The translations under genes were made by a program, and so were the position numbers. Shown here one piece after another: positions 54,731 through 63,541 of a stretch of DNA of 64,000 nucleotides. The notes under the pieces were generated by a model. That model was not told the DNA's origin and searched no databases. It saw only the letters and a program-made list of their open reading frames with translations. Numbering within the stretch: the stretch's first letter is position 1; each line of letters opens with the position of its first letter. The DNA is from Paenalicyclobacillus mengziensis. GTDB taxonomy: Bacteria; Bacillota; Bacilli; Alicyclobacillales; Alicyclobacillaceae. Location: positions 2,232,001 through 2,296,000 of the forward strand of contig NZ_CP071182.1 of assembly GCF_017298635.1 (NCBI RefSeq), written 5' to 3'.

Positions 54731-55654
54731 GTGACATCGTATTTGATTCGACGGATAATTGCGCTGATTCCCCTCTTGCTAGGGGTGTCTATCCTAGTAT
54801 TTCTGATCATCCATCTAATACCTGGTAACCCGGTTGCGATGCTGCTTGGGCCGAATGCTACATCTCACTCGGAAGTCGTGGCTTTAACCAACGAGTTGGG
54901 TCTGAATCAACCATTGCCCGTCCAGTATTGGAAATGGCTAATTAATGTTTTGCAAGGGAATCTAGGATACAGCTTTACGCAGAACCAAGCGGTTACCAAC
55001 TTAATTGCTCAAATGCTCCCATACACACTGACACTCTCCGTATGCGGTCTCGTTGTTGCCATCGTCATCGGCGTCAGTTTTGGCGTCGTTGCTGCAATTC
55101 GCCAAGGAACTGTTATCGACACACTGGCGCTCTTCTCCGCAAATTTGGGAATCGCAATTCCAAGCTTTTGGTTGGGACTCCTACTCATCCTGATTTTTGG
55201 AGTCGTACTCAAGTGGGTCCCAGTCGTGTCGAGTCCAAACGGAACAGGGCTCATTCTGCCCTCCATTACACTTGGTTGGGGTGCCGCCGGACTTATCACG
55301 CGCATGGTGCGCAGCTCGCTCATAGAGGCGTTGCAGGAGGACTACATTCGCACAGCCCGAGCCAAGGGTTTGCACTATGGTCGCGTACTTATCAAGCATG
55401 GATTGCGTAACGCGTTGCTCCCCACGTTGGTTGTCGTTGGACTCCAATTCGGAAGCCTTCTGGCTGGGAGCGTCGTTGTCGAGGTCATATTTTCACGGCC
55501 AGGAATTGGACGGCTCTTAATCCAGGCCATTCTCTCGAAAGATTATGCGTTGGTTCAAGGTCTCGTGTTGATCATCGCATCTATGTACGCTGTAGTGAAT
55601 CTCATTGTGGATATTGGATATAGCATCGTAGATCCTCGTATTAAGCTGCGTTAG
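54731..55654 (+). CDS. Peptide ABC transporter permease, DppB type
   Basis: About 307 residues, with the usual N-terminal LGVSILVFLIIHLIPGNPVAML, the EAA-type loop RTARAKGLHYGRVLIKHGLRNALLPTL and the end SIVDPRIKLR. The frame starts at 54698, but GTG 54731 follows GGGAGGGGA and gives the normal start MTSYLIRR. It lies 39 bases after the binding protein without a hairpin, unlike the other importers here. Confidence 0.92.
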   Translation: MTSYLIRRIIALIPLLLGVSILVFLIIHLIPGNPVAMLLGPNATSHSEVVALTNELGLNQPLPVQYWKWLINVLQGNLGYSFTQNQAVTNLIAQMLPYTLTLSVCGLVVAIVIGVSFGVVAAIRQGTVIDTLALFSANLGIAIPSFWLGLLLILIFGVVLKWVPVVSSPNGTGLILPSITLGWGAAGLITRMVRSSLIEALQEDYIRTARAKGLHYGRVLIKHGLRNALLPTLVVVGLQFGSLLAGSVVVEVIFSRPGIGRLLIQAILSKDYALVQGLVLIIASMYAVVNLIVDIGYSIVDPRIKLR

Positions 55655-55668
55655 GGAGAAGGAAGCGA

Positions 55669-56553
55669 ATGGCTGAACCGTTGATGACGAGAACAACAAC
55701 CCTTGTGACAGTCCGACCTGCACCCAAAAGCCCTCTGTGGAGGCTTATGCGCATGCCGAACTTTACCGTCGGTGCGATCATTATGCTCACCCTTATCGTG
55801 GCTTGTTATGGTGCAAGACTTGTGCTAGGTGCAGACCCAAACCATATTAACCCTACGGCGAGTCTTGTCCCCCCAGGACCCAGTCACATCTTCGGGACGG
55901 ATAGTTTTGGCCGGGACCTCTTTGTAAGAATTCTGTACGGCGGCGAGTTGTCCATTGCAGCTAGCTTCATAGCGGTGATTATTAGTCTCGCTGGTGGATT
56001 GATTGTCGGTTTTGTAGCAGGCTGGACAGGGGGGTTAACAGACATGGTCCTGATGCGTTTCATGGACCTGCTGCTCGCCTTTCCGGGAATCCTCTTGGCA
56101 CTCAGTATTTCAGCAATCTTGGGGCCTGGATTGGTGAATGCACTGATTGCCATTGGAATCTCGTCCATTCCTGTATATGCACGTCTTGTTCATGGACTAA
56201 CCAATCAAGCAAAGAACTATGTCTACGTCGAAAGTGCAAAAATTATCGGCGCATCCAATATAAGAATTGTCTTGCGCCACATCTTACCGAACATTATGGC
56301 ACCGTTGCTCGTGACTGCCACAACGGGTTTAGGTTGGGCCATGCTTTGGGAAGCGGCACTTTCGTTTCTGGGGTTAGGAGTGCAGCCTCCTACGCCGGAT
56401 TGGGGGTCGATTCTGAATAGTGGACTCGACTATTTGCAGTCCGCGTGGTGGATTTCAGTCTTCCCGGGTGTGTTTATCACCCTGTTCGTAGTCGCAGTGA
56501 ACTTAATGGGAGACGGGTTACGTGACGTCGTAGACCCCAAAAATAAAGCCTAG
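55669..56553 (+). CDS. Peptide ABC transporter permease, DppC type
   Basis: 294 residues. The signature FGTDSFGRDLFVRILYGGELSI near residue 75, the EAA loop (ESAKIIGASNIRIVLRHILPNI) and six membrane segments mark a DppC-type subunit. The ATG at 55669 follows GGGAGAAGGA. No ATPase gene follows; the next gene encodes an M24-fold protein 46 bases on. Confidence 0.92.
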   Translation: MAEPLMTRTTTLVTVRPAPKSPLWRLMRMPNFTVGAIIMLTLIVACYGARLVLGADPNHINPTASLVPPGPSHIFGTDSFGRDLFVRILYGGELSIAASFIAVIISLAGGLIVGFVAGWTGGLTDMVLMRFMDLLLAFPGILLALSISAILGPGLVNALIAIGISSIPVYARLVHGLTNQAKNYVYVESAKIIGASNIRIVLRHILPNIMAPLLVTATTGLGWAMLWEAALSFLGLGVQPPTPDWGSILNSGLDYLQSAWWISVFPGVFITLFVVAVNLMGDGLRDVVDPKNKA

Positions 56554-56598
56554 CTAGTAATCATTATTCAAGTTCACGATAAGGTGAGGTGTCTGACC

Positions 56599-57789
56599 AT
56601 GCCTTTTCTCACTCGAGAAGTGTTTGCAAGCCGATTGGACTCGATGAGGTCCTTGATGGACGAAAACCAACTAGATGCGCTCGCTTTCCTCACGCCAGAC
56701 TATTTCTTCTATGCAACAAACTACTACCTTGACGTGGCACCGTGGGAACGGCCGATTGTTGCTGTCATTCCGAGGTTCGGTGAACCGTTTTGTATTATGC
56801 ACGAACTATCGACAAATCATGTACGTATGGCAAAGGAGCGGGGGACTCTTTGGATGGACGATGTGTCTTTTTACTCCGAGCATCCGCGACTCACAAACCG
56901 TATTCCCCTGACGTTGCAATGGCCTGAGCTCGTCGCACAGAAGTTGAGAAGTCGTGGACTCATCAGTGCTCGTATTGGCGTCGACACCACCGGCGGCCCA
57001 ATCAGTCGTGTCCCGGCATACCTGCAGAGTGGGGCATCACTCGTTCCTAGTGAAGAACGAATGCGAGAACTGAGATGGGTTAAACATCAGGAAGAGTTGG
57101 CATTGGTCCGCAAGGCTGGTTTGTTGTCCGACTTTGGTCAAGAGTGCTTCAAGGCCAACATTAGAGGAGGACGATCGGTACAGGAGTTAGATTCCGCGGT
57201 GACGGCTCAAATTATGGCCGAGGCGAGCCGCCGCTATCCGGGTGAACACGTGGAGGTTCGCCTTTTTAGCTTAAGTGGACCGGGGTCGGCGGCTCCCCAT
57301 GGAACGGGCGCGCCAACCGGATCGCGCATTGAAGAAGGTCACGGCATTGTGAATGTCCTGATTGTGCGGCTAAACGGTTTGGTTGTAGAAAATGAACGCA
57401 CGTGGTTCTGTGGCCAGCCAACTGACGCACAAGCAAAGGCTTTCCACGCGGCAACCGAAGCGCAGGAAACCGCCATCGCAGAACTGTACGCTGGAAACGT
57501 GCTTGCAAACGTAGACGCTGCAGCACTCGCCGTCGTTGAACGTGCTGGATATGGAGACTACGTCCTTCATCGTACTGGCCACGGAGTTGGCATTGCTGGT
57601 CACGAGTTCCCCGATGATATGCCGTTCAATCTTCGTCCGCTACGGACTGGTGAGGTGTATTCTGCAGAACCAGGGATTTATATCTACGGGATGGGTGGAT
57701 TCCGACACGATGATACGGTCATCGTTGGTGAAACGCCTGAAGTGGTCACACATACTCCCAAAGATATTGTAGCTCAAACGATATTATAA
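56599..57789 (+). CDS. M24-family (creatinase/prolidase-like) protein with altered metal site
   Basis: About 396 residues: an N-terminal creatinase-type domain (FLTPDYFFYATNYYLD) and a C-terminal pita-bread domain with HRTGHGVGIAGHEFPDDMP. In active M24 metallopeptidases the first two ligands are Asp residues 11 apart; here the aligned positions are Val (in IVRLNG) and Glu (VENERTW), and the last Glu is Asp (RHDDTV). Only the His and one Glu (AEPGIY) are clear. So it may be metal-independent like creatinase. ATG 56599 is preferred over GTG 56584 because AAGGTGAGG covers the latter. It likely processes an imported peptide or guanidino compound. Confidence 0.82.
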   Translation: MPFLTREVFASRLDSMRSLMDENQLDALAFLTPDYFFYATNYYLDVAPWERPIVAVIPRFGEPFCIMHELSTNHVRMAKERGTLWMDDVSFYSEHPRLTNRIPLTLQWPELVAQKLRSRGLISARIGVDTTGGPISRVPAYLQSGASLVPSEERMRELRWVKHQEELALVRKAGLLSDFGQECFKANIRGGRSVQELDSAVTAQIMAEASRRYPGEHVEVRLFSLSGPGSAAPHGTGAPTGSRIEEGHGIVNVLIVRLNGLVVENERTWFCGQPTDAQAKAFHAATEAQETAIAELYAGNVLANVDAAALAVVERAGYGDYVLHRTGHGVGIAGHEFPDDMPFNLRPLRTGEVYSAEPGIYIYGMGGFRHDDTVIVGETPEVVTHTPKDIVAQTIL

Positions 57790-57875
57790 ATATTAGAAAC
57801 TTGGCGACAAGTCCTGTTGAAAACTCAGACGCACGACTTGAATCACAAGAAAGGCCTCAACCTAGGGGTTACGGT

Positions 57876-57907
57876 GGGCGGTGATGCCGTTACTAACCAA
57901 ACCGCCC
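57876..57907 (+). other. Hairpin after the M24-like gene
   Basis: GGGCGGT and ACCGCCC pair across an 18-nt loop about 90 bases after the stop. No T-run adjoins. I see nothing else certain in the 57790-58131 gap. Confidence 0.35.
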
Positions 57908-58131
57908 CCATCCTCCCATCCTGAACAGATTCCTCGTTTAAGACTCCTTATTCCCCATCTGCCATGTCGTCCAGGGTTTCAACTTTTGGCGTTTCACGAT
58001 TTATTAATTTCGCCAGTTGCGTCACAATATGAGAAATAGTATGAATTAAGTGCGGTTAGGACCATTAATCAGAAACGTGTTATGGCGAGTCATTTGTGTA
58101 ACCAACTCGATTTGAATGAGAGGTGGCAAGC

Positions 58132-59025
58132 ATGTCCCTGCAATCCCTATTAGAACGTCACGCGATGCGCCAACCGTTTGTTATGGCACTTGGAGTTCGC
58201 AATATCGAGACAGGGGAAGAGGTTTCCGTAAACGGATCGGAACTATTTCCAATGGCAAGTACTTTTAAGGTTCCGGTTTTGTACACACTTATGCACCTAG
58301 TCGACAGGAGAGAAGTGTCTCTAGAAGAAAGGATTCGAGTTCCAGAGGGACCAGCCCTTGGCTCTGGTGCATTGCCTCACTTTCATCGAGGTGTCGAGCT
58401 TACTGTACGGGACCTAGCATATCTGATGATTATCATCTCTGACAACCTGGCAACCGATTTGTTGGTCGACAGAATTGGAGGGCTGGAGAAAGTCAATATG
58501 TTGATGGCCAAACTTGGACTCCATAACATCCATGTACGAATGGATTGTTATCATCTTCTTTGCGAAGGGTTGGGGCTCGACCCGGACAATCGCGAACTTT
58601 TGACTGAGATTATCGCAAACCCAGAGAAGATGGAGTCTCTTTCTTTTTCTGAAAGCAGCCTTATCTTTAGGCAGGTTCCAGAGAACAATGTCGCTTCTCC
58701 GACGGATATGTGCCGGCTGCTCTCTGAGATTGTGCGTCCAACTCAGCTCAGCCCAGAAGCTTCTAAGGAAATTGTAAAAATCATGGGGCACCAACATCTT
58801 CGTCAGCGTATCCCAGCCTTACTTCCAGACAAACTCCATGTGATTAACAAAACAGGAACGGTTCGTGGAACAAGGTGTGATGTGGGGGTTCTAATGATGG
58901 ATAGTGGGCCCGTTGCCATCTCTGCATTCCTACATAATGTGCCTGAGAACATGGGATGGGATGGGGACCTTGCGATTGCACAAGCAGCTCGGCTTGTGCA
59001 CGATTATTATTTGGATAGCCATTAA
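58132..59025 (+). CDS. Cytosolic serine hydrolase of the class A beta-lactamase fold
   Basis: 297 residues with no signal peptide, so it is intracellular. The penicillin-recognising motifs are intact: SxxK (Ser43-Lys46 in ASTFKVP), SDN (103-105) and KTG (240-242). The omega-loop Glu of true beta-lactamases (ExxLN) is missing, which argues for a peptidase or esterase. GTG 58123 overlaps the ribosome site; ATG 58132 is eight bases after GAGAGG. Following a peptide importer and M24-like gene, it may cleave D-amino-acid peptides; beta-lactam resistance is unlikely. Confidence 0.85.
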   Translation: MSLQSLLERHAMRQPFVMALGVRNIETGEEVSVNGSELFPMASTFKVPVLYTLMHLVDRREVSLEERIRVPEGPALGSGALPHFHRGVELTVRDLAYLMIIISDNLATDLLVDRIGGLEKVNMLMAKLGLHNIHVRMDCYHLLCEGLGLDPDNRELLTEIIANPEKMESLSFSESSLIFRQVPENNVASPTDMCRLLSEIVRPTQLSPEASKEIVKIMGHQHLRQRIPALLPDKLHVINKTGTVRGTRCDVGVLMMDSGPVAISAFLHNVPENMGWDGDLAIAQAARLVHDYYLDSH

Positions 59026-59445
59026 GTAGTGTTATACAAGCGGGGTAAAGCGTGTACAGCGATGTATGCGGGAGATGGATAATGATTGTTATGAGTGCAA
59101 CGAATGGTATCTTTGGCAACCTCAATGCACAATAAACTTAACGATCAGGACCAATTTTCAGGGCATTTAGAAGCGTTAGATCTTCCCGACAGGGGTAGGT
59201 TTTAACTGGCAACCTGTTCTCGACCATCGTGACAGAACACTAACGCTATACCCAGGTTGCTCGAAACCCTTGAAGCTTATCAAGTCGAAGGTAATGGCGA
59301 CGACGAGGCTGCAACTAACCTTCAGTCTCAGTATTCGACAGAGTCGAAACTTCCGTAAGGAGAGAGTATTCAGCCTACGGCCTGGTCGAATCGTTTTCAT
59401 TAGCAATCGTGGTTGGGCCCGTCACAAAAACGGCGGGAAGACCTC
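59026..59445. other. Gap without a convincing gene
   Basis: A 64-codon frame at 59270 has no good ribosome site or family match. No clear terminator was seen at the convergent ends of the hydrolase and RpiR genes. Confidence 0.4.
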
Positions 59446-60312
59446 TCACCTTGCGCTTGGATGACGTTTTTCGGCGAGAGCATCTTGAACTTGTTGGAGT
59501 TTATCTATGGACGGTCTTCCTCGTACCAGGGCAACGCCCAGAAAGAGCAGGTCCACAATGTACATAAGACTGATTCGTGATGTTAAAGGCTCTCCTTGAA
59601 ACACAATTTCCTTTTCAGGAGTAGACAACGTAATTTCAGCAATTTGTGTGATTGGTGACCGAGACCGCGTTGTTAAAGCTATGGTACCTGCCCCGTTATG
59701 ACGAGCTAAGGATAGGGCTTCGACGACGTCCCGATTTGCACCAGTATGGCTGATGCCAACAACGACGTCGTATCGATCTAGGACCGCGGCGGAAACCGCC
59801 TGCATGTAGGTATCGCTGTGAACCGTGTTGGCCACGCCCAGTTTGAGTAAGTTGTATGAGAGGTCACATCCGGTAGAATAATTGGCTCCTTGTGCAAAAA
59901 TATAGACAAACCGAGCACGGTTTAGAAGCTGAACACTCCTTCGAAACCTGTCGTAATCCATTGCATCCCGTGCTTCAGTCAAGGCATTAACCTGGGCATA
60001 ATAGGACTTTTCGATAACTGCGTCTAGATCATCTGTGAGGTCTATTTCTTCCTCGATTCGGTCCTGCGAATTACCGAGTTCGAATGCAAGCTGGATTTGC
60101 AAGTCACGAAATCCCTTAAATCCCAGTCGTTTTGCAAAGCGTACAACCGCAGCTTCGCTTGTACCAGTCATTTTTGCCAGATCTGAGACACTAAGATGGA
60201 CTGCATGTTCAGGCTGCGTTTTGAACGTTTCGGCAATCTGTCGTGAGGCGCCCTTAAGTGTCGGGAATAATTCTCGAATGCGCTCAAGCACCCTTCCATC
60301 AGTGTCGATCAA
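59446..60312 (-). CDS. RpiR-family transcriptional regulator with SIS domain
   Basis: About 288 residues. The N-terminal HTH (PEHAVHLSVSDLAKMTGTSEAAVVRFAKRLGFKGFRDLQ) and the C-terminal SIS sugar-phosphate domain (RFVYIFAQGANYSTGCDLSYNLLKLG, then GISHTGANRDVVEAL) are standard. The frame can start at a TTG at 60333, but GGAGG ten bases before the TTG at 60312 gives a start closer to the family's. It lies divergent from a sugar importer and probably senses a sugar phosphate. Possible sites are described at 60600. Confidence 0.88.
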   Translation of the reverse strand: MIDTDGRVLERIRELFPTLKGASRQIAETFKTQPEHAVHLSVSDLAKMTGTSEAAVVRFAKRLGFKGFRDLQIQLAFELGNSQDRIEEEIDLTDDLDAVIEKSYYAQVNALTEARDAMDYDRFRRSVQLLNRARFVYIFAQGANYSTGCDLSYNLLKLGVANTVHSDTYMQAVSAAVLDRYDVVVGISHTGANRDVVEALSLARHNGAGTIALTTRSRSPITQIAEITLSTPEKEIVFQGEPLTSRISLMYIVDLLFLGVALVRGRPSIDKLQQVQDALAEKRHPSAR

Positions 60313-60599
60313 CCTATGTTCGCCTCCATTCAATCTTTCAGTAAAGAATACAGCATTCTAACCATAAATTCATTCTACGACGTAAGAACTAACAACTGAT
60401 ATCGAAAAAATATTTCAGCGACGGGACTCTCCGACATATCGGGCATATGATAATCGTGCGTTTGACTACTAAGCCGATCTGGTCATGCCGTATAACATCA
60501 TTCAACAGCAGAGCCTGCACGTTAGACCGAGGGCGTGAAAGTACCTGAATAAAAGCAAAGCCATATCTTGTATATAAATTTGCAGTATATGAATGAAAA

Positions 60600-60615
60600 T
60601 TTCAAGTAGTTGAAA
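60600..60615. promoter_or_regulatory. RpiR-like operator candidates
   Basis: TTTCAA-GTAG-TTGAAA (60600-60615) is a perfect 6-4-6 inverted repeat covering the -35 of the promoter below. It overlaps the palindrome TGAAAATTTCA (60594-60604). A similar GAAA-N5-TTTC lies at 60404-60416 nearer the regulator gene. RpiR proteins are known to bind GAAA/TTTC-rich repeats. Confidence 0.5.
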
Positions 60616-60638
60616 AAAACGTGCAGTTGATGTATGCT
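60610..60638 (+). promoter_or_regulatory. Sigma-A-like promoter of the third sugar importer
   Basis: TTGAAA (60610-60615), 17 bp, TATGCT (60633-60638). It would give a leader of about 280-380 bases, mostly without recognisable genes, before the hydrolase at 61024. The rest of the 60313-60920 gap has no sign of a gene. Confidence 0.5.
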
Positions 60639-60920
60639 GTTGCAAAGTACTTATCGGAACACTAGTCTAGTTGGCAATGCCCCCTTGTGTACTGATACGA
60701 AGATAGACATACAACATTTTATTTTTTTTAATTAAGTAATCTGATTATTTCGATCTTTGTGCACTATCACCCTCAGTGTCAATACATGAGCGCTAAGTAT
60801 CTAGTCGATTGCGTGAGAAAGCGTCGTCATTGCTCATTGAAAACTGCCGGAGTCGCTATGTGAGGGACGATTACATGAAAGTGTTGGCTCTTAAATTTTG
60901 CTGCAGGTGAAGGGGGTGAT

Positions 60921-61031
60921 GTGCTGCTGGATGCATCTAGTATCGACATGACTCATTGGATGAAGTCGGCGGCCAATTCGTTGTTGAGACGAATAAACTG
61001 GGAGTACGAGGAGGGTGAATGGAATGATTAA
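60921..61031 (+). CDS. Possible 36-residue ORF overlapping the MBL gene
   Basis: A frame from GTG 60921 (36 residues, with DASSIDMTHWMKSAANSLL) ends in TAA eight bases inside the hydrolase start, an arrangement often seen with coupled genes. A G-rich site (AAGGGGG) precedes it at close spacing. I recognise no family, so it may be chance. Confidence 0.25.
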   Translation: MLLDASSIDMTHWMKSAANSLLRRINWEYEEGEWND

Positions 61032-61875
61032 GTCTTTGCCGTGGTATAGGGTGGTACAGGTAGGTAACGGTGTTTGGGCGATAGATGAGCACGGAGAAGT
61101 CACGGCGTATCTAGTTGTAGGAAGTGAACGCGCCGTATTACTAGACACGGGTTTGGGACTGGGAGACATTAAAGCTGAGATACAACAGATAACGGAGAAA
61201 CCACTCACTGTTGTTAATACACATGGACACGTTGACCACGTTGGCGGTAATTGCCTGTTTTCTGAAATTTACATTCACAAAGCAGATGCTTTCTTTTTGG
61301 ACATGGAACGCCCGGCTAACATTGAGAAAAGACGGGGCACCTTAGAACGTCTCAGGTCTACTATCCCGGACTTGAAGTCATTTGACCTACAAGACTGGGT
61401 AACGTTTCGATCGAACAAGGTAAATTTCGTTGCAGAAGGAGCTTTCTTTGAACTGGGAGACAGGACCTTGCAGGTGATTGAAACCCCCGGTCACTCTCCC
61501 GGGTGTATTTCACTATTCGATGCTAAGAATGGTTACCTATTCCCTGGAGATATGGTGTCGTCTGAACACATCTTTATGCATCTGCCAGATAGCACGCCTC
61601 TCGGCGTATTCCTAAAAAGCATGAACAAATTAATGCCGCTCACTGGCAACATAGATCTGATTTTTCCATGCCATGGACGGGAAAAGGGCATGCCACACAT
61701 CTGGAATTCTCAAACTCCTATCGATACGCGCTATATTGAGGAGTTGCACGAATGCGCTCGTCGCATCATTGAAGATAACAGTATTGGCCAGACATATGAC
61801 ACGATTGCAGGACCGGGTCTGTATTACGAGTACGGGCGTGCTTCAATTGTGTATAAACCTGAGATTGAGTCCTAA
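61024..61875 (+). CDS. Metallo-beta-lactamase-fold hydrolase
   Basis: 283 residues. The dinuclear zinc motif THGHVDH (about residues 63-69) and the later GHSPG, PGDMV and PCHG complete the MBL site. Such proteins hydrolyse esters, thioesters or lactones. ATG 61024 is eight bases after GAGGAGGG (61008-61015); GTG 61015 overlaps that site. It precedes a sugar-binding protein by 45 bases and probably opens a sugar lactone or similar ester for the import pathway. That role is inferred from context. Confidence 0.88.
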   Translation: MIKSLPWYRVVQVGNGVWAIDEHGEVTAYLVVGSERAVLLDTGLGLGDIKAEIQQITEKPLTVVNTHGHVDHVGGNCLFSEIYIHKADAFFLDMERPANIEKRRGTLERLRSTIPDLKSFDLQDWVTFRSNKVNFVAEGAFFELGDRTLQVIETPGHSPGCISLFDAKNGYLFPGDMVSSEHIFMHLPDSTPLGVFLKSMNKLMPLTGNIDLIFPCHGREKGMPHIWNSQTPIDTRYIEELHECARRIIEDNSIGQTYDTIAGPGLYYEYGRASIVYKPEIES

Positions 61876-61920
61876 CAGATGTTATCTAACTTGTTGGTCA
61901 ATCACGGAGGAGGGATTATT

Positions 61921-63369
61921 GTGCGCAAAAAGTACAGATTTTTAGCTGGCAGTACGGTGGTTGCACTTCTCACCGTAACTGCGTGTGGAACCGCAAATAC
62001 CGGAACTGGAGGAGCCTCGTCAAACAATTCAACTTCGGCCGGTAATGCCGGTAATAATGTAAGCGCTTCTAGCAGCACAGCAAACGCTAACACTAGCGCA
62101 CCGAGTACATCGTCATCAAACGGAGGTGTTCCCGCGCCTCAATGGCCGGCATACAACAAGCATGCGACGATCACTTGGTGGACGTGGCTGTCAACCGCTC
62201 CGCAATACGCTGCAGAATTTGAAAAGGTTTACCCGAGTATCAAAATTAATGTTGTGAATGTTGGTGCTAATGGCACAGAGTACAAAAAATTAATGACCGC
62301 ATTAAAAGCTGGCAGTGGTGCGCCCGATCTCGCTTTTTTGGAATATGACGTCGTTCCTGAGTTTATCCAGACCGGCGGTTTGGTCAATCTGAATAAATAT
62401 ATAGGCTTTGTAAAGCCGTATTATCAGCCTTGGACCATTAATGAGGTTTCGGTCGGTTCAAACATGTACGCAGTTCCACAGGATATTGGTCCAATGGTGC
62501 TCGATTACAACCAAAACTTGCTAAAGAGTGCTGGGCTCACGCCTCCTACGACATGGTCACAACTTGCGAGCGATGCAAAACTATACCACCAGAAAACGGG
62601 TAAGTATTATACCTACTTCGATGAAGGTGATGGCAAGTGGCTGGTTGCATTACTATGGCAAGCAGGTATAACTCCTTGGTCTGGATCAGGTAATAATTGG
62701 AAAATAAATATCGATACTCCTCAGGCACAGAAAGTGATGAATTACTGGGGTAGCCTCTTAAAATCAGGTGCTGTCATCCCATCGGAGTCTCTAACGCCAA
62801 CATGGAATAGTCAGATTGCAAAAGGAGATTTTGCAGTTGCTGTTGGGGCGGCCTGGTTTGCTGATTTTGGAATAAAGCCAGCGCTAAACACTACTTCCTC
62901 GCCATGGAGAGTGGCGTCTATACCACAATGGAATCCAGCAAACCCGACGAACGGGGACTTCGGGGGCTCGTCTAATGCTGTTACAACTCAAAGTAAACAT
63001 CCGATGGCTGCCGCGTTATTTGCAGCTTGGTACACCTCCTCGGTACAAGGACTAGCGAAGTTGGCTAATCCGCCAGCCGGATATGGAGCGGCAACCTATG
63101 CTGACAAGTATGAAGGGAAGACTGCTGCTATAAACACTCCTGATCCGTTCTTGGGGGGGCAGAAACCAACGGGCATATACGAACAGGACGCGAAGCTGGT
63201 TAACACGTCATTCCAGTGGACACCGTGGTCATCGTACATATTCAACGAATTTGGGGTGGAGATGACCAAGGCGGCTCAGGGGAGTGAAAGCTTTGACCAG
63301 GCGCTCGCGAATATCCAGAGTTCTGTGGTGAATTATGCCAAGAGCCAGGGATATCAGGTGTCGCAATAA
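61921..63369 (+). CDS. Sugar ABC transporter substrate-binding lipoprotein
   Basis: About 482 residues, CUT1 type. GTG 61921 after a GGAGGAGGG site gives a short basic N-terminus, a hydrophobic segment and lipobox VTAC (Cys22), then a long Ser/Asn/Ala tether. The mature part starts near HATITWWTWLSTAPQYAAEF. The open frame reaches back to 61879, but that extension has no good site. The operon continues with a permease at 63542 after a hairpin. The regulator is likely the divergent RpiR protein. Confidence 0.9.
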   Translation: MRKKYRFLAGSTVVALLTVTACGTANTGTGGASSNNSTSAGNAGNNVSASSSTANANTSAPSTSSSNGGVPAPQWPAYNKHATITWWTWLSTAPQYAAEFEKVYPSIKINVVNVGANGTEYKKLMTALKAGSGAPDLAFLEYDVVPEFIQTGGLVNLNKYIGFVKPYYQPWTINEVSVGSNMYAVPQDIGPMVLDYNQNLLKSAGLTPPTTWSQLASDAKLYHQKTGKYYTYFDEGDGKWLVALLWQAGITPWSGSGNNWKINIDTPQAQKVMNYWGSLLKSGAVIPSESLTPTWNSQIAKGDFAVAVGAAWFADFGIKPALNTTSSPWRVASIPQWNPANPTNGDFGGSSNAVTTQSKHPMAAALFAAWYTSSVQGLAKLANPPAGYGAATYADKYEGKTAAINTPDPFLGGQKPTGIYEQDAKLVNTSFQWTPWSSYIFNEFGVEMTKAAQGSESFDQALANIQSSVVNYAKSQGYQVSQ

Positions 63370-63452
63370 ATTATCTTGGGGGTCACTGAGGAATATCCCA
63401 CCTCCAAAGGTGACGGGCATGTGCATTTTGTGATCCGTGACGAGGTGTGCCG

Positions 63453-63485
63453 TGCCGTGAGCTGGATGGCATGCCTCTCACGGCA
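63453..63485 (+). other. Stem-loop between binding-protein and permease genes
   Basis: TGCCGTGAG (63453-63461) pairs with CTCACGGCA (63477-63485) across a 15-nt loop, with no T-run. It is the fourth such structure found between an importer's binding-protein and permease genes in this window. Confidence 0.6.
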
Positions 63486-63541
63486 ACTTAGGAAGTGGTT
63501 GTTCGGCATGTGATCAAATTTACGAGCGGAGATGGTGGGTT

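Noticed and set aside
58132..59025. Beta-lactamase resistance gene
   Set aside because: No signal peptide and the catalytic omega-loop Glu is absent, though SxxK, SDN and KTG are present.
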